Of a DNA stretch of 64,000 nt, positions 55,772-64,000 are shown piece by piece. Source of the DNA: Afipia sp. (GTDB taxonomy: Bacteria > Pseudomonadota > Alphaproteobacteria > Rhizobiales > Xanthobacteraceae). The position numbers and the translations under genes are program-made. The notes under the pieces were generated by a model. It was given only the letters and a program-made list of their open reading frames with translations. It had not been told where the DNA came from and searched no databases. Every line of letters starts with the position of its first letter. Position 1 is the stretch's first letter. The DNA is taken from the NCBI GenBank assembly GCA_024707075.1, contig JANQAK010000006.1:557077-621076 (forward strand). Reading direction: 5' to 3'.

Positions 55772-57037
55772 TTAAGCACTCACCGTCGCCGGCGTCGGCA
55801 GCCGTGCAGGCAAACACGCCACCGCGATGAAGATGATCGCTGCCGAACTCGCCATCAGTCGGAACAGCGTATCGAAGCCGTAATTGCCGTAGACGAACGA
55901 GATCATCGGCAGCGCCAGCGCGAACACCGTGAAGCTGACGACATAGCGCACGCCGTAGATGCGGGCGCGGGCCTCGCCGCTCGCCATCTTGCCGATCATG
56001 AAGTCGTTGATCGGAATCTGCCCGAACGCGCCGAGCATGAAGCCGAGCGCCGCCGCCAGCGCCCATGCATCGCGCAGGCCCGGCATCGCGGCGAAGAACA
56101 CCACCTGGATGGCGGCGACGATCATGAAGACCTTACGCGGCCCGAGCCTGTCGAGCAGGCTGCCGACCACCAGTTGCGCGATCGACGCCACCGCGAACAC
56201 GACGAAGGTCAGCGCGCCAAGCATGGTGGCGATATCGCCCTTCGCCGCCGCCACGCCGCTTGCGCTCAGCCATTGCGTCATGTCGGTGGCGATGCCTTGC
56301 AGGCGCTCGTCGAAGATTTTCGGCAGCGCGAAGGTCGTCGACTGGAACACGAGGCTGGACACCGCCGTGGTGAGAAACACGATGGCGGTCACACGCAGCA
56401 CCAGCGCCTTCATGTCCGCGGTTTGTGTTGCAGAGACAGTGACGGGCGCAGGAGGTTTCTGGTGCGCGGTGGAGACCTCGCTCCATTGATGGACGGTGTA
56501 AAGTACCCCGACCACGATGGAGAAGATGCCCGGCACCACGAAGGCCGTGCGCCAGCCGCCGTGGTCGATGAAGTAGCCGGTGATGAGCGCGGCGGTCGCC
56601 ACGCCGAGATTGCCCCAGATGCCGTTCATGGCGAGGCGCATCCCGGTGTTCTTCCAGCGCTGCGTGACGATGGCGAGGCCGACCGGGTGATAGATCGCGG
56701 CGAAGATGCCGACGATGAACAGGCCGATGCCGACCTGCAACGGCGTCTGCGCGAAGGCGGTGGCAATCGACGCAGCACCAATGCCGACGAAGAACACCGC
56801 GATCATGCCTTCGCGGCTCCACTTGTCGGCAAGCCATCCGGCGGGCCAGGAAAACAGCCCGAAGGCGAAGAACCCCGGCGTCGCGTATTTCAAGAGTTCG
56901 CCGTAGCCCAGGCCCCATTCGCGCGACAGCGCCAGCGCCGCCACCGTGGCGAACACCAGCGTCAGCAGGTGATCGAGGAAATGGCCGATGTTGAGAAACA
57001 GGAAATGGATGCGGTCGCGGTTCATGTCGCGGGTCAT
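55772..57037 (-). CDS. MFS transporter
   Basis: This 421-residue protein has 12 predicted membrane helices, an MFS loop 2-3 signature-like ADKWSREGMIAVFFVGIG, and duplicated N and C halves. It resembles the fosmidomycin-resistance family of exporters. Diverges from an AraC gene 159 bp away, which probably controls it. Confidence 0.88.
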   Translation of the reverse strand: MTRDMNRDRIHFLFLNIGHFLDHLLTLVFATVAALALSREWGLGYGELLKYATPGFFAFGLFSWPAGWLADKWSREGMIAVFFVGIGAASIATAFAQTPLQVGIGLFIVGIFAAIYHPVGLAIVTQRWKNTGMRLAMNGIWGNLGVATAALITGYFIDHGGWRTAFVVPGIFSIVVGVLYTVHQWSEVSTAHQKPPAPVTVSATQTADMKALVLRVTAIVFLTTAVSSLVFQSTTFALPKIFDERLQGIATDMTQWLSASGVAAAKGDIATMLGALTFVVFAVASIAQLVVGSLLDRLGPRKVFMIVAAIQVVFFAAMPGLRDAWALAAALGFMLGAFGQIPINDFMIGKMASGEARARIYGVRYVVSFTVFALALPMISFVYGNYGFDTLFRLMASSAAIIFIAVACLPARLPTPATVSA

Positions 57038-57196
57038 GGGCCTCGGCGTTTCCTTGCGCGCGATTACCGGCCGGCTTTGCGTGAAGCAGGCCGCCGATGT
57101 CGTGCTTGCGATTCTTGGGGCGTAAAATAGCCTTGGCGGAATAGCGCTGTCATGCCAGAAATCATCGAAAATCTGCCATCAGGGTTTTGATCTGCC

Positions 57197-57991
57197 ATGA
57201 CCCCGCGCCCGCGCAACCGCAGCACCAACGCCAACGACTATCAGTTCGTGCCGCGTCCGCTGGCCGCGATGTCGAAGAGCTTTGCCGACGGCTTCGAGAT
57301 CCGCCCGCACCATCATGCACGCGACCAGCTCGTCTATGCGGTCAGCGGCGTGATGCGGATTCGCACCGAAGGCGAGGCGTGGATCGTGCCGCCGGATCGC
57401 GCCGTTTATCTGCCCGCGCAAACCGAGCACTCCATCGGCATTCGCGGTCAGGTGGAGATGCGCACGCTCTATATCGCGCGCCGCGCGGGCGACGATCTGC
57501 CCGATGCGCCGACGGTGCTCGAGGTGTCGCCCCTGCTGCGTGAACTGGTGCTGGCGTTGATCGAGGAACCGGTGATTTACGACGAGCACGGGCGCGGCGG
57601 TGCGGTGGCGCTGCTGATCCTGAGCGAAATCGCGAAGGCTCGGCGGCTGTCGCTGGTGATCCCGATGCCGCGCGATCCGCGGCTGCTGCGTGTCTGTAAC
57701 GCGCTGCTAGCCGATCCGTCGAGCCGCCTCACGCTGGACAACTGGGTCGATATGGCGGGCGCGTCGTCACGCACGCTGGCGCGGCTGTTCGAGGCGGAAT
57801 TGGGCCTGAGCTTTGCGGCATGGCGGCAGCGCGTGCGGTTTCACAACGCACTGGAAGCCATCGTTGCCGGCGAGCCGATCTCGCGCGTCGCCGAGCGCAA
57901 CGGCTATCGCAGCTCGAGCGCGTTCTCCGCCGCCTTCCGCAAGACGATGGGACACGCGCCGAGTTCGCTAAGGGAGGCAGGCGAGGGGTGA
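57197..57991 (+). CDS. AraC-family regulator with cupin domain
   Basis: This 264-residue protein has an N-terminal AraC-type cupin (RPHHHARDQLVYAVSGVMRI, DRAVYLPAQTEHSIGIRG) and a C-terminal two-HTH domain (LTLDNWVDMAGASSRTLARL, then RVAERNGYRSSSAFSAAFRK). It diverges from the MFS transporter gene and is its probable regulator. Confidence 0.9.
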   Translation: MTPRPRNRSTNANDYQFVPRPLAAMSKSFADGFEIRPHHHARDQLVYAVSGVMRIRTEGEAWIVPPDRAVYLPAQTEHSIGIRGQVEMRTLYIARRAGDDLPDAPTVLEVSPLLRELVLALIEEPVIYDEHGRGGAVALLILSEIAKARRLSLVIPMPRDPRLLRVCNALLADPSSRLTLDNWVDMAGASSRTLARLFEAELGLSFAAWRQRVRFHNALEAIVAGEPISRVAERNGYRSSSAFSAAFRKTMGHAPSSLREAGEG

Positions 57992-58049
57992 GGAAATGTT
58001 CAGTGAAGCGTTCAGACTTTTGCACGGAGGCGCGAACGCAGGATGGATA

Positions 58050-58256
58050 TTAAGTCTCGACATATTCGGCCAAGCTCGTCGGAACCGGAACCTCCAATCC
58101 GTCAGCTTTCAGGCCTTCAATATGAAACCGGATCGCCTCGCGAATTTCTGTCTCCACGTCAGCGACCGTTGCGGCAGTGGCGACGCCGCCCGGCAAATCG
58201 GGCACGAAGGCCGAATAGTTGTCGGCTGCTTTTTCGATGACGATAGCGTAGCGCAT
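58050..58256 (-). CDS. HicB-family antitoxin-like protein
   Basis: This 68-residue HicB-type protein (MRYAIVIEKAADNYSAFVPD, LPGGVATAATVADVETEIRE) has the half-length form without an obvious C-terminal DNA-binding domain. Such proteins usually neutralise HicA, an mRNA interferase. No HicA-like gene (double-stranded RNA-binding fold, GS(H)) lies beside it. Its upstream partner is a 57-aa protein of another type. It follows that partner by 18 bp. Confidence 0.82.
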   Translation of the reverse strand: MRYAIVIEKAADNYSAFVPDLPGGVATAATVADVETEIREAIRFHIEGLKADGLEVPVPTSLAEYVET

Positions 58257-58274
58257 GACTGAAGTCGCAAAAAC

Positions 58275-58448
58275 CTAGTCTTCTTTGCGAACACCTTTGA
58301 ACGGCTTGGTGTCGGCCTTCTGATCCAGAAACTTTCCGGTCTCAGTATCCCGCTTTACCCAACGATCATTTTGCGGATTGTGAACCTGCGATCTGTCTCG
58401 GACAGCGCCGTTTCGATGTCCGTCACCTTTCGGAGGATTCGTAGCCAT
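58275..58448 (-). CDS. Small basic protein paired with HicB (57 aa)
   Basis: The ATG at 58448 follows AAGGAGAAGACGT, a strong RBS. The protein reads MATNPPKGDGHRNGAVRDRS, then NPQNDRWVKRDTETGKF, and ends FKGVRKED. It is basic, small, and made of a conserved-looking motif (VRDRSQ.-NP-.D.WVKRD-.TGKF). Similar proteins are widespread. Here it takes the place normally held by hicA. Toxin, antitoxin or unrelated protein cannot be told. Confidence 0.75.
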   Translation of the reverse strand: MATNPPKGDGHRNGAVRDRSQVHNPQNDRWVKRDTETGKFLDQKADTKPFKGVRKED

Positions 58449-58529
58449 ACGTCTTCTCCTTATGCCTCGATGGAACATAAAGAGAACACGAGAATCGCGT
58501 CACGTCAACTACGGTATGAAAGGATGCCA

Positions 58530-58572
58530 GAAAAAGTCGTGGATGGCCGGGACAAGCCCGGCCATGACGAAG
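58530..58572. repeat. Palindromic repeat (GGCCGGGACAAGCCCGGCC family)
   Basis: ATGGCCGGGACAAGCCCG followed by GCCATGACG is a short inverted repeat of the style seen at 38999 and 43650. Confidence 0.6.
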
Positions 58573-58592
58573 AAAACGATGCCTTCTAAAGG

Positions 58593-59537
58593 CTACGCCT
58601 TCTTCAAATAATAGTTCGCGTTCTTGCCGAGCGCGATGCGGCGGATGATGCGGCGCATGGTTTCCGACCCGCGCAGCGGTTCGACGATCGCGGCGGCGGT
58701 GCGGTAGACCGCGAGCTTGACGGTGTCGAGCCTCGGATTTGTACCCGGAGCCGCCTGCGGCAGGCTGTAATCGCGCAGCATCGCGTTGATGCGATGCAGG
58801 TCGTTCATGCGGCGCACCTCCTTCGTCTTCCAGGTGATCGCCATCGAGATCGAGTAGGTGTCCGCGGTCTTCACCCAGTGTGGCCACTGGTACGGCACAT
58901 AGCAGCCGTCGCCGTCGAACAGATGGAATTCGATGCCGCGCGGCTTGAAGCTGTCGTTATAGGGCACGTTGCGGTGCTTGACGGTGGAATATTCCACCTG
59001 TGCGTCGTCGGCGATGGCGCCGTCGCGGTTGTCGTAGATCGCAAACGTCTTCTCGCCGTGGATCTGCACGAAGAAATTGTCCTCGGCGTCCATGTGGAAT
59101 GGCGTGGTCGAATTCGGCGACGACACGAACATGAAGCCTTCGATCTGCTCGAAGCCTGCGTCCTTGACGGTCCTGAAGCCGCGCGCACGCGCCACCGAGG
59201 TCAGCGCGTCTTCGAGCAGTTGGCGGTACTCCGGGGATTTTTCCACGCGCTTGAGCACCATCCACGCGCCGGCGGTCTGGATACGGTTGACGACCTCGAC
59301 CGGGTCGAGATCGACGCCCTTGACCTTGTCCGGGTCCTGACTGATGGCGGCATTGCCGGACCAGTATTCGATCTGGTCGCGCGGCAATTCCGCCGCGAGC
59401 TGCGCGATGCGCGGCAGCGTGAGCAGCGGATGTCCCGCCAGCTTGTGCTTGATCGCGAACGGCTTCAGCGGAAAATCCCGCTTCAGCGATTCATTGTCGG
59501 CAGTGATGACGGGCGCGATGCTGGACGCTGCGTTCAT
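58593..59537 (-). CDS. JmjC-like cupin protein (iron/2-oxoglutarate type)
   Basis: This 314-residue protein has a cupin/JmjC core: FMFVSSPNSTTPFHMDAEDN with the HxD of the Fe(II) site, FFVQIHGEKTFAIYDNRDG and a distal His (QWPHWVKTADTYSISMAITW). Related bacterial proteins hydroxylate ribosomal proteins or tRNA-related targets, though this one is uncertain. It starts with ATG at 59537, overlapping the preceding gene's stop codon by 4 bp (ATGA). Confidence 0.82.
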   Translation of the reverse strand: MNAASSIAPVITADNESLKRDFPLKPFAIKHKLAGHPLLTLPRIAQLAAELPRDQIEYWSGNAAISQDPDKVKGVDLDPVEVVNRIQTAGAWMVLKRVEKSPEYRQLLEDALTSVARARGFRTVKDAGFEQIEGFMFVSSPNSTTPFHMDAEDNFFVQIHGEKTFAIYDNRDGAIADDAQVEYSTVKHRNVPYNDSFKPRGIEFHLFDGDGCYVPYQWPHWVKTADTYSISMAITWKTKEVRRMNDLHRINAMLRDYSLPQAAPGTNPRLDTVKLAVYRTAAAIVEPLRGSETMRRIIRRIALGKNANYYLKKA

Positions 59538-60790
59538 GAGCGTGTCTCCCGGAGTTTTCTGATGAAATGAACAAGGCGGCGCGCCGGCTCGCGGGCGAGC
59601 TTGCGCAGGATGAGGCCGAGCCGGATGGCCGGGATGAGCGGATCGCGGCGGTTGAGCGGTATCAGCACGTCGCCGATGGCAAGCCGGCCGCGCCAGATCG
59701 GATCGATCATGGGATGGCCGGGCATGGCGTTGGAATCGGCCAGCGCAATGGACGGATCGGCGCACAGGTGGCGTGTCAGCTCCAGCGTCAGTTGCACGCC
59801 GGGCGAATATCTGGCGAAGCGTTCGTCGACGCCCATCTTGAAATAGAAGGCGCGGTCGAGGTGCCGCAGCACGATGCCGGAGGCGACCGGCGTATCGCCC
59901 GCATGCAGCGTCACGATCTCGCAATTGCCGCGCGCGGCGGCGTCATACACCGCGCGGCGGACGAAGGCCGTGTCGCCGTCGTCCTGCGCCAGCGCCGTGC
60001 CGCGTTTGGCTTTCCAGCCGGAGGCTTCGAGGGCCAGGAAGATTTCAAGGTCGCGGGCAATCTCGCTCGGCGCGGCCGCGATGGTGAAGATCACGTCGCC
60101 ATGTTCGGCGAGGCGATTGCGCTGGCGGCGGAGCTCTTTCAGCTTCTTGGGGCCGAGCGCGTCGCGCAGCAGGTCTTCGGCGTCGCGGGTGGCGTCGAGA
60201 CAGGCGCGCGCGTGGCTTTGCAGGACGCGCGGCGCGAGGTCGCTTCGTTCCAGCGCGCGGGTGAACGCCGTCATCGCGGGACCATCGATTGGAATGTCGC
60301 GCAGGATCAGCGCATGGGCGCCGGCGGCGCGCGCCTGGCTCATCAATTTGTTTGCGGCTTCGTCCGTGCGGTCGCGGTCGAGCAGCGGCGTGCCCAGCAC
60401 ACCGTAAGGATCGGCGCTGACCAGCGCCGGCAATGGAAGACCGTAGGCGCGCCATGCCGAGATCGCCGGCAACAGGCCGATCAGACACGGATTATCGCTG
60501 GCTGACATCGCGTCGGCAGTTGCGGTCAGCGCAGACACATCGGTGCGCCCCTGCGCGGAGGCATTCACCGCCAGTTCCCACTCCGGCAGGTAGAAGCCGT
60601 TCGGCTCGATGGCGTTGTTGCCGAGAGCCCGCCAGCGCTCGGCGGCGATGGTGTCGAGCGGCGCGAGCGCTGCGCTCGTTTCGGCAGGGCGATCGACGCC
60701 GCCGGCCTGCGCGCGGGCAAAGCCCACCTTGCTGCGCGCGGCAGCCTGTGCTGCGTTGGCAATCTCGACCACGTCCTGACCCCGTACCAC
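59534..60790 (-). CDS. GNAT-type acetyltransferase (FemAB/CelD-like)
   Basis: This 418-residue protein resembles the BioF2-like/FemAB-type GNAT domain (PF13480 group): LKELRRQRNRLAEHGD, EIFLALEASGWKAKRGTALA, FYFKMGVDERFARYSPGVQL and MIDPIWRGRLAIGDVLIPL. It probably transfers an acyl group to a surface or cell-wall substrate. The start is a GTG at 60790 without a clear RBS. A GTG six codons downstream (GACGTGGTC) is also possible. Coupled to the JmjC gene by a 4-bp overlap. Confidence 0.75.
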   Translation of the reverse strand: MVRGQDVVEIANAAQAAARSKVGFARAQAGGVDRPAETSAALAPLDTIAAERWRALGNNAIEPNGFYLPEWELAVNASAQGRTDVSALTATADAMSASDNPCLIGLLPAISAWRAYGLPLPALVSADPYGVLGTPLLDRDRTDEAANKLMSQARAAGAHALILRDIPIDGPAMTAFTRALERSDLAPRVLQSHARACLDATRDAEDLLRDALGPKKLKELRRQRNRLAEHGDVIFTIAAAPSEIARDLEIFLALEASGWKAKRGTALAQDDGDTAFVRRAVYDAAARGNCEIVTLHAGDTPVASGIVLRHLDRAFYFKMGVDERFARYSPGVQLTLELTRHLCADPSIALADSNAMPGHPMIDPIWRGRLAIGDVLIPLNRRDPLIPAIRLGLILRKLAREPARRLVHFIRKLRETRS

Positions 60791-61142
60791 GTTTTTTGGC
60801 GCCCGGCTTTTGGGAGAGCTTCGCGCGTGTTGTTGTGTGTCCCTGATGCGTGAGGCTAGGGGGCAAACATCAAAATCGGATGTGGGATTAGGGTTAAATG
60901 CGGCGCGATTTTTTTCATGCGCCGTTAACGATGCCGCATCGTTCGCGTGGCGGATCGGCGCCGCGCCGCAGGGGGAAACGCCCGCGCTTAACGAACCTTA
61001 AGTAATCACCGCTACAATTCGATGATTATTTTACCGTTTCTGCGTCGCGTTTGCGGGCTGCGGGACATTTCAGGCAATTTTTTTAACCGCAGTTTCGAGG
61101 CATTTTTTTTTCGCAAGCCGACCCACCTCATAAGAGGGTGCA
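60791..61142. other. Non-coding spacer before the PilZ genes
   Basis: This 352-bp region has no convincing gene. It contains CTTAACGAACCTTAAGTAAT and an AT-rich stretch with runs of T near 61080-61110. A near CtrA box (TTAACGAACCTTAA, 6-bp spacer) is off spacing by one and is rejected. Confidence 0.4.
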
Positions 61143-61472
61143 ATGGGCAAGGAGCTTCGCAAGAACCCGCGCATCGGTTTTGAGCGCGGCGTTGATGTTC
61201 AGATCATGGGTATCGACGGCACATGGCGTCGCCCATGCCGGATGATGGATGTATCCGAAGGCGGCGCGTTGCTGGTGGTCGGGGGCTCCATCGGTGAGCT
61301 CGACCTCAAGGAATTTTTCCTGCTGCTGTCTTCGACAGGTCTCGCCTATCGCAGGTGCAAGCTGGTGCGCGTGAACGGCGATCGGATCGGCGTGATTTTT
61401 CTGAAACCCGAAGTCCGGAAAAAAACGGCATCCCCGTCGGCTCGGCGGGAGCGGATGGACGCCGTGGTCTGA
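61143..61472 (+). CDS. PilZ-domain protein (109 aa)
   Basis: RKNPR (R6, R10) and DVSEGG (36-41) are the cyclic di-GMP binding motifs. It is a paralog of the protein at 47758 with the same FERGV, LKEFFLLLSS and AYRRCKL blocks, plus a short basic tail (KKTASPSARRERM). A third, more diverged PilZ protein follows 44 bp later. Confidence 0.85.
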   Translation: MGKELRKNPRIGFERGVDVQIMGIDGTWRRPCRMMDVSEGGALLVVGGSIGELDLKEFFLLLSSTGLAYRRCKLVRVNGDRIGVIFLKPEVRKKTASPSARRERMDAVV

Positions 61473-61516
61473 CGGCGCACCGCGCGTGGCACTGTGAGAG
61501 GTTCTGGGGGAGTCTC

Positions 61517-61765
61517 ATGCATCAAGAGCGTCGCTTTATCCGCATCCGGCCGTCGGGAAATCTCTCGCGAACCGCCAAGATCATCGTCGATCCGAAATCT
61601 CCCGTCATCGACTGCGGTGTCGTGGATTATTCCGCCGGAGGCGCATGCCTCCAGGTCGCGCCCGGCACGTCGCTGCCCAAGCGATTCGAACTTTTCTATT
61701 CCGGCACGAAAAAGAAATGCCGCGTGGTGTGGACCAGCGGTTTCCGCCTCGGCGTCGCCTTCTAG
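61517..61765 (+). CDS. PilZ-like protein (82 aa)
   Basis: A short PilZ-type protein with RRFIR (R5/R6, R9) and DYSAGG (37-42). GGGGGAGTC precedes the ATG. It is less like the other two PilZ proteins and may be an independent subfamily. Two consecutive PilZ genes suggest a small c-di-GMP output module. Confidence 0.75.
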   Translation: MHQERRFIRIRPSGNLSRTAKIIVDPKSPVIDCGVVDYSAGGACLQVAPGTSLPKRFELFYSGTKKKCRVVWTSGFRLGVAF

Positions 61766-62021
61766 CGAGAGAGTAACCTGCGGTTGATCCACGCCGGCGG
61801 GCCGCGCCCGGCCGTGGCCGGGATTCAATATCGGTTCGCCGGACGAGGGGACAGGTTTGCCCATATTTCCCTGAAAACGCAGCCCTGACGCCCGTCCGGA
61901 GCCATTGCCCCGCCTTGGCCATCGTTATGCGCTGGAGTAGAGTTCTCCGGCTGGCGCGTTGCCGGCGGACGGCTCAAGAATGAACAACCTCAACACGATG
62001 ATTTATCCGGGGAGAGTTTCG

Positions 62022-62288
62022 ATGCGCGTGTTTCGGGTCGCGATGCTGGTCGGGGTGATGACGGTTCCGGTCTCGCTTCCGGCGTTTGCCCAGATGATGC
62101 CCGGCTTCAAGCTGAACGAAGGCAAGCAGCTCACCGAGGAAGAGATCGCGCGCAACAAGGCCAACGAGGACGCGGCCAGGGCCGCGCGCGCCAAGATTCC
62201 CGACGCCAAGGTGAGTTCGGATCCCTGGGCCACGGTGCGCACCGAGCCGGCCGCGAAGGCGCCGAAAGCGAAGACCAGCGCGAAGTGA
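62022..62288 (+). CDS. Small secreted protein (88 aa)
   Basis: GGGGAGAGTTTCG precedes the ATG at 62022. The product has a signal peptide (VAMLVGVMTVPVSLPAFA), then a charged mature part (KLNEGKQLTEEEIARNKANE) and a Lys/Ala tail. Family not recognised. A terminator follows. Confidence 0.7.
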   Translation: MRVFRVAMLVGVMTVPVSLPAFAQMMPGFKLNEGKQLTEEEIARNKANEDAARAARAKIPDAKVSSDPWATVRTEPAAKAPKAKTSAK

Positions 62289-62321
62289 GAGCAGTTCCCG
62301 GGCCGCGCCGCGTGGACATCA

Positions 62322-62349
62322 AAGCCCGGCCTTCGCGCCGGGCTTTTTG
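62322..62349 (+). terminator. Terminator after the small secreted protein gene
   Basis: AGCCCGGC/GCCGGGCT-type stem with a TTCGCG loop, then TTTTTGC. Confidence 0.8.
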
Positions 62350-62460
62350 CTGGCTGCAATCGGACAGCAGAGATCGCAAGGCGCGTCTCGATGCGAACGC
62401 GGACAAGCGAAATCGAAACAGGTCACGAAGGGTATGGCCTGGCACCGCCGATCGGCGTCA

Positions 62461-62488
62461 AGAAAAAGGCCGCCAGTCGAGGCAGCCT
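62461..62488 (-). terminator. Terminator of the 47-aa gene
   Basis: On the minus strand AGGCTGCC/GGCGGCCT stem followed by TTTTTCT. It overlaps the stop codon of the small gene by one base. Confidence 0.65.
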
Positions 62489-62631
62489 TACCCTTTTTCT
62501 TTTAGCTTCGGCTCTTTCGCGTTTTCCTGCCGGATTAATTCCACCAGCGCCTTGCGCTTGGCTTCATCGGTGGTTTCCGCAAGCACCTTTCGGTACAATT
62601 TAAGGTTCTCGTCGTGAATGAACCAATCCAT
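62488..62631 (-). CDS. Small conserved protein (47 aa)
   Basis: An ATG at 62631, preceded by AAAAGGAGGCCGTG (a very strong RBS), opens a 47-residue frame MDWFIHDENLKLYRKVLAET, then DEAKRKALVELIRQENAKEP. It is helical and charged, ending in a Lys-rich tail. Similar small proteins (MDWFIH..NLxxYRKxLAET) occur in many relatives with unknown function. A terminator hairpin overlaps its stop codon. Confidence 0.7.
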   Translation of the reverse strand: MDWFIHDENLKLYRKVLAETTDEAKRKALVELIRQENAKEPKLKEKG

Positions 62632-62995
62632 CACGGCCTCCTTTTAAGGAGCCAGAGTGCGATGGCCGGAAGCTGCACCTGATCGGTGATGGAGTCGAAT
62701 CAAATCCGGAGCCGCAACGACGCAGCCTTTAAATCTTTCAGCCGGAACCAAAAACGCGCTGGTAAGCGGGAGGCGCGAAATCGGCACGGGGATCGGTGGG
62801 CTCGGTCTTCATTGTGAGCAATTTGCAAAAGCTGGAATGCGAATTTTGTTCCCGAGGCCGAGGCACGGCCCAGGCAGAAAAAGTTCAGTCGGCAAACTGA
62901 GACAGTACCGAGGGCGCAATCCAGCAGAGGCGCATGATGCCCTTGCGGGTAAGCCTTGGGCTCTGAAATGAAAGAGGCCGCCAACTGAGGCGGCC
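62632..62995. other. Non-coding spacer
   Basis: I see no supportable gene here. The one longer open frame (62700-62984, minus) has no RBS and an unlikely composition. The right end holds a terminator hairpin at 62975-62995. Confidence 0.5.
62975..62995 (-). terminator. Terminator of the small membrane protein gene
   Basis: GGCCGCC/GGCGGCC stem with an AACTGA loop (minus-strand reading), directly after the stop codon and followed by TCTTTC. Confidence 0.6.
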
Positions 62996-63217
62996 CTATA
63001 AACTTGTCATTAGGGCGCTCACGAACCGCGCAAGCGGCTCACTTCTATAAATCGCGTATACGGCAGGCGCAGCAATTGCTAGCGCGACGATCCATCCCAA
63101 CGCCGCTCCCCAACCGCCGTACAGGATTATGAGCACCACATACGCAATAATGAAAACAACAAGACCTGCGGCCAAACCAAGCCGCCCGCGCTTGTCTATG
63201 TCGTCGTACTTGTTCAT
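62996..63217 (-). CDS. Small membrane protein (73 aa)
   Basis: The 73-residue product has two membrane helices (AAGLVVFIIAYVVLIIL and ALGWIVALAIAAPAVYAI) with charged ends (MNKYDDIDKRGR). Composition is less GC-rich than the neighbours. No clear RBS. Function unknown. It diverges from recA. Confidence 0.6.
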   Translation of the reverse strand: MNKYDDIDKRGRLGLAAGLVVFIIAYVVLIILYGGWGAALGWIVALAIAAPAVYAIYRSEPLARFVSALMTSL

Positions 63218-63296
63218 TGCAGGAATCTAATTAGGCCACTGCCAAAATCACTAGGCCACGGGGGTTAAAACAGGCCAGCACCCACCATCCCGAAAA

Positions 63297-63311
63297 GAAC
63301 ATATTGCGAAC
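63297..63311. promoter_or_regulatory. Alphaproteobacterial SOS box upstream of recA
   Basis: GAACATATTGCGAAC matches GAAC-N7-GAAC, equivalent to the GTTC-N7-GTTC LexA site of alphaproteobacteria. It lies 110 bp before the recA start. Confidence 0.75.
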
Positions 63312-63420
63312 TGAGAACAAATAGGGTACATTAATCCAATCGGAACTCACCGATTCCGGTCCGCCGTCCTTGGGAAGCCGTTTGTCCGGCTGGCAGATCC
63401 CTTACATATGGAGCACCACT

Positions 63421-64000
<580 letters not shown>

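Noticed and set aside
60988..61003. TTAACGAACCTTAA as a CtrA box
   Set aside because: The spacer is 6 bp; CtrA sites need 7.
62700..62984. 94-aa minus-strand open frame
   Set aside because: No RBS, unlikely composition, and its end runs into a terminator hairpin of another gene.

Overview
The window comes from the chromosome of an alphaproteobacterium of the order Hyphomicrobiales, most likely the Bradyrhizobium/Afipia/Rhodopseudomonas group (Nitrobacteraceae). The GC content is high. The evidence is FlbT/FlaF flagellin control, FliX, a CckA hybrid kinase with CtrA-type TTAA-N7-TTAA boxes, a DUF3551 protein, an alphaproteobacterial SOS box (GAAC-N7-GAAC) before recA, and several families of intergenic palindromic repeats typical of this group. 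The species cannot be fixed from the sequence alone.

Bases 1-34,100 are almost entirely one flagellar locus. From the left: the 3' end of flgL; flbT (minus strand); two giant flagellin genes (941 and 949 aa) with tandem internal repeats; a second flbT; flaF; a frameshifted small gene; a FlaG-like gene; flgI-flgJ-flgN (minus strand, with flgI and apparently flgN frameshifted); fliX; dksA. A short non-flagellar insert follows (AT-richer orphan HsdR_N-like nuclease, DUF3551 protein, GGDEF protein). Then come flgF-flgG-flgA-flgH (minus), fliL-fliM-DUF6468-motE (plus), a 1.2-kaa periplasmic repeat protein, fliO-fliP (minus), flgB-flgC-fliE-fliQ-fliR-flhB (plus) and cckA. Together these encode the export gate, basal body, P and L rings, rod, switch and filament of one flagellum, but not all of its parts. 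CtrA-type boxes lie before flagellin 2, the large repeat protein and flgB, and a degenerate one before fliX. Near-identical sigma-54 -24/-12 promoters lie before flgF and flgI. This suggests a CckA-CtrA to sigma-54 cascade.

Bases 34,100-63,420 are mixed housekeeping and accessory genes: Tim44-like protein, lectin-like secreted protein, glutathione S-transferase, cupin, small secreted and membrane proteins, class I fumarase, a lone MetQ, a TetR regulator divergent from a frameshifted carotenoid oxygenase, three PilZ proteins, three septation-protein-A-like membrane proteins under a divergent TetR gene, a SET-domain methyltransferase with a lysine-rich tail, a MmyB-type regulator with a perfect operator, a DsbA-family oxidoreductase, MFS and AraC genes, a HicB antitoxin with a non-HicA partner, and a coupled acetyltransferase/JmjC-cupin pair. 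A 1.4-kb stretch near 38.7-40.1 kb is non-coding and full of palindromic repeats. recA enters at the right edge.

Four genes (a small flagellar-locus gene, flgN, flgI and the carotenoid oxygenase) each appear broken by a single-base indel. The sequence alone cannot tell real mutations from assembly errors.
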